This document shows positions 60,713 to 64,000 of a DNA stretch of 64,000 nucleotides, in pieces. A program made the position numbers and the translations under genes. Numbering within the stretch: the first letter of the stretch is position 1; each line of letters opens with the position of its first letter. The stretch is from Antrodiella citrinella (taxonomy: Eukaryota; Basidiomycota; Agaricomycetes; Polyporales; Steccherinaceae), in NCBI GenBank assembly GCA_004802725.1, contig SGPM01000077.1:27632-91631 (forward strand). Direction: 5' to 3'. The notes beneath the pieces are model-generated. The model did not search any database. It was not told the origin of the DNA and saw only the letters and a program-made list of their open reading frames with translations.

Positions 60713-62908
60713 ATGCAAAAAACCGAGCCCGTCGACACCAGTCTTGTAACGGTTTCGGAAAAGGTCATCATCACCGATAAATCGGGAGGTATAATCCCAC
60801 AGAAGGATTCACTTGATGCCGAGACGGCGACCGGTAATCGCAAACAGGAGCTGTTGATTGTGGACTGGAATGGTCCAGACGATCCGGAAAATCCTCGAAA
60901 GTACGTTAGCTCCAGCTCTCATGCGTCTAAGCTGACGAACAAATCACAGTTGGCGTGCAAGTCGAAAGTGGGTCGCAACAATATTGGTCGCTTTATATGC
61001 ATTCGCTAGCCCTGCTGCGTCTTCCATGATATCTCCCGCCAGCGACCAGTTCGACGAGAAATTCGGCGTCACTCAGGAAGTTGTTAGTCAGATTGTAACA
61101 TCCGTCTTTGTGCTTGCATATGGTACGTCAATGAGCGTTCTTGTTGTATACTTCGTCCATCAGCGGTGATGGTAGCATTCGGTCCCCTGATTCTTGGGCC
61201 CTTGAGCGAGCTCTTCGGGAGGAACATCGTTTTACAATGCTCCAACCTATGGTTCCTTAGTAAGTCGTCCTTCTTAACGTTTTGGCGTCTCAACCTCATT
61301 CGTTGCTCATGCAGTTTTCAACATCGCGTGCGGTGCTGCGCAGAATCAAGGCGAACTAATTACCTTTCGCTTCCTGGCCGGACTGGGCGGCGGTGCTCCT
61401 CTAGCAGTTAGTAGAGTACAGTCATCTTCGGAAAGGGCGCTTACGCTCACCGTTGAAGATTGGTGGTGGTTTGATAGCTGACTGCTTTGATCTGGACGAG
61501 CGAGGGGTAGGCCTCTCTATTTTTGCCATTGCTCCTCTCTTGGGTCCTGTTCTTGGACCGCTCACTGGTGCATGGGTGGCAGAGAAGGCAAGCTGGAGAT
61601 GGGTGGTACGTTCCGACACCTGTAGGGCCATGAAGAGCTGACATGAGGTTTTCAGTTCTGGTCGACAAGCATATTGACCGGTGTCATCCAAATCTTCGGC
61701 GTGATCTTCATCCGAGAAAGTTCGTGCTTTCTTGTTATACAGGCGTCATGGCGTCGGCAAAACTGACGAATGGACATAGCTTATGCGCCAGTTTTACTGG
61801 CCAGGAGAGCAAATCGTATTCGAAAGTCTACGGACAACGAAAAGGATTCGCCACGAGACGTTCAGACAATATACGATGGACCTAATAGACAGTGCGTTTT
61901 CGTACATCATGTTAATTCTGCCCTATCAACAATGGTTGCACGTCTCGCTGTAGATGGCAAAATCTTATCAAGATTGCGCTTGTTCGTCCGTTTGTGCTTT
62001 TCTATCGAGAACCTATTATGCAGGTTCTTGGAGTGTATATGGCGTTCATCTATGGCTTGTTCTACAGTGTGTCCATTCCTGTATCGAGCTTTGGTTCAGG
62101 GCACTGAGTAGACTTCACAGTATTTCTCACCACGCTGCCGACAATCTTCGAGGGTGTCTACCGTCAAGATATTGGCATCGCCGGTATCCACTACATCGCC
62201 TTGGGTATTGGCCTTGTTGGCGGATGCCATCTCTGCGCCTTCTTTCAAGACAAGATATACGTGAGATTGCAGAAGCAGAACGATGGTGTTGGTAAACCGG
62301 AGTTTCGCCTTCGTAAGTGCTCATACTTTCTTGTATCCGTCGAGGTGGTAATCCAGTCCTATTTAGCCATGATGTTTCCCGGGAGTGTGATGCTTCCAAT
62401 AGGTTTGTTCCTCACAGGTTGGACTGCAAGGGCCAATATCCATTGGATTGTTCCGGATATCGTAAGTGATAACTGCTTGCTTTCTGTGTCGCTGACCCAG
62501 AGTGTCTCTTAGGGACTTGTTTTCGTTGGTCTGGGTATCATAGTTCCTTGGCTGTCGATCAACACCTACATCATCGATGCCTTCACTCTTTATGCTGCCT
62601 CAGGTAAGCTCACATGTTCACATGCCGCCTCTTTCTATGCTCAACGTATTTCTAGCTCTGGCAACAGTTATGTGCCTCCGGTCGATATGCGGATTCGGGT
62701 TCCCATTGTTCGCTCCTACAATGTTCGACGCTTTGGGATTCGGCAAAGCGGACTCCATCCTCGGAGCATTCGCTGTCTTGATCGGCTGCCCAGCGTATGT
62801 ATCACTTTTTCAGATTCGAGGACATCGTATTGATAGTCTCCTAGCCCATGGTTGTTCTGGCACTTTGGTGAGCGTATACGCTCTGCTAGTAAGTATGCGC
62901 GCAAGTGA
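60713..62908 (+). CDS. MFS transporter C, DHA1 drug:H+ antiporter family, about 515 aa
   Basis: Plus-strand paralogue of A and B with the same intron positions, the first exon 60713-60900 ending in VDWNGPDDPENPRN and the last ending in TGA at 62908. Motif A is GPLSELFGRNIV, the helix 5 motif GPVLGPLTGAWV, the middle loop RRANRIRKSTDNEKDSPRD, the external loop GVYRQDIGIAGIHYIALGIG and the end LFWHFGERIRSASKYARK. All exons keep phase, so it looks functional. One acceptor is ambiguous: using CATCAG instead of GGTAG before AFGPLILGP would insert four residues; the shorter form matches A and B. Proton-driven export of a drug-like or small metabolic compound is the likely role. Confidence 0.88.
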
Positions 62909-63644
62909 ACTCTGCCACGCGGCCGACGAAATACGTCAAGAGAGCAGCTATAGTATTACTTCTTGAGCTACATTCGGCTGCATTCAACTGTTTACCAGAG
63001 AAAATAGAGGCTAGATCTAGAGTTGGACCCTAGCGTTGTCATTCTGTCATATGTACTTACCGTTGGCTTCGATGTGGATGTGCGGTTTGGCATTTAAAGG
63101 CTATAAGGCCGGGCGAGAAACATATCCCCCCACCCCGTTACACGCCCCCCGTCTGCAACCAGTCTAGTATTGGGGGTCGCGTTATGTTTACGCCCTGTAC
63201 TCCCTCATAGGTGATAGGACTGGTAGGAAACCTACGTGAATTTGGAAGGCGGGAGTCGTGTCAATGGTAGCGGTAAGCCCCCTGACGAGAGCTTTCGGAG
63301 GTTCGAAACTGCCGCTACCAATTTGTTCGTCTTACCTGCCTCTGGATCAACCATGCAGGCCCTTATCCTCGGAGACGGGTCTCTCGGATTGCCAAGCCAA
63401 AGCGTCTCCCTCGCACATAAACTCAGTTCTATGCTCGCTCCGCTCACCTACTACCAGACCCCCCGTTTGCTGGAGTGACTGCCACACATAAATCTTGTAG
63501 ATAAGTACGTATATCGGGTTGTCTATAATTCAATTGAGTCTTTTGTAGACTGCGCTGAAAGGATGTCACGTTTAAATTTCCTCCCCCGCGAGGCATTGAG
63601 AATGAACGAGTTGGTCAAGCTTCAAGTTCAACACTAGCATGAAG
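62909..63644. other. 3' flank of MFS C
   Basis: 736 bases with short random frames and a CCCC-rich block near 63130-63150. TTTAAAGGCTATAAGG near 63096 is TATA-like, but no gene follows it. Confidence 0.45.
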
Positions 63645-63832
63645 TAAGGCAGGCGCCCCGTAAATATTAATCCAAGCACTTCTCGAAGTGTAAGTAAATC
63701 CAAGAACTTTATAGTACGGACACAAACGTGAAATCGAAAACCGAGGCATCGTTAAGAAAGATCATACAAACATTTCCACAGTTTCCGATATAGCTTGAAA
63801 TGAGTATGTGGTTTTACGGGGCGCCTGCCTTA
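63645..63832. mobile_element. MITE-like element with 18-bp inverted repeats and TA flanks
   Basis: AGGCAGGCGCCCCGTAAA at 63647-63664 is repeated as an exact reverse complement at 63813-63830. A TA dinucleotide lies at both outer edges (63645-63646 and 63831-63832), as expected for a TA target-site duplication. The 184-bp element has no coding capacity and an AT-rich interior against GC-rich ends. Its size, perfect inverted ends and TA flanks fit a non-autonomous Tc1/mariner-type miniature element. No second copy was noticed in the window. The family is inference; the inverted repeat is directly visible. Confidence 0.8.
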
Positions 63833-64000
63833 GAGATGTGTTTTGTCGCTGAATGTTTGAAGACTGATCCGACTGTAACTCAGTCTTGCCTCAAACAAGA
63901 AGAACAGAAACTCAAGTCATTTGGAGACATCTAAATATACATACTAATAAGAGCAGTGTAGATATAATGTGTAGTAATGTGTAGTAGTGGTTAGTACAAG

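Noticed and set aside
1..64000. CRISPR arrays, bacterial operons, rRNA genes, telomere repeats
   Set aside because: None seen. The intron-rich eukaryotic structure excludes the first two, and no rRNA or TTAGGG-type arrays were found by reading.

Overview
The window is nuclear DNA of a filamentous basidiomycete, most likely a wood- or litter-decay agaricomycete. Genes are split by many short introns (mostly 50-60 bp, GT-AG). Basidiomycete family types are present: GSTFuA/LigE-like glutathione transferases, F-box proteins with divergent C-termini, a DUF7918-like protein, an RTA1 exporter and DHA1 drug:H+ antiporters. No function is read from databases. All models were spliced by eye, with reading-phase checks at the exon junctions.

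Layout. 0.3-2.1 kb: Ecl1-type zinc protein (minus). 2.2-10.5 kb: a long stretch with no gene I can support. 10.5-12.2 kb: SEN54, a tRNA-splicing endonuclease subunit (minus). 12.5-20.9 kb: three GSTFuA paralogues in the same orientation, interrupted by a DUF7918-like gene and an F-box gene; the middle GST has a one-base frameshift and a GC-AG intron. 22.4-26.9 kb: a Rif1-like chromatin/telomere protein. 27.4-29.5 kb: a membrane-anchored pepsin-type protease, followed by an intron-containing tRNA-Ala(TGC) on the minus strand. 30.2-31.8 kb: a type II membrane protein with a repetitive beta-rich ectodomain. 32.2-33.6 kb: a BEM46/ABHD13-like hydrolase. 34.6-35.8 kb: an RTA1-family membrane protein. 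36.4-37.4 kb: a secreted protein of unknown function (minus). 37.6-39.3 kb: a second F-box-like protein. 39.5-40.4 kb: a hotdog thioesterase. 41.0-42.1 kb: a Ser/Pro-rich protein with an apparent frameshift (minus).

42.8-48.7 kb: two tandem DHA1 MFS transporters (minus). A third full paralogue lies at 60.7-62.9 kb on the plus strand. Between them sits a housekeeping block: a LENG1/CIR_N-like protein, a cyclophilin, and the XPF/RAD1 repair endonuclease. The right end carries a 184-bp MITE-like element with 18-bp perfect inverted repeats flanked by TA.

Functional themes are detoxification and efflux (three GSTs, three MFS, RTA1) next to genome-maintenance and RNA-processing genes (RIF1, XPF, SEN54, LENG1-like, cyclophilin). 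Sequence quality varies. Fifteen isolated N bases cluster at 30.9-32.2 kb, and at least two genes show single-base homopolymer frameshifts, which may be sequencing errors rather than biology.
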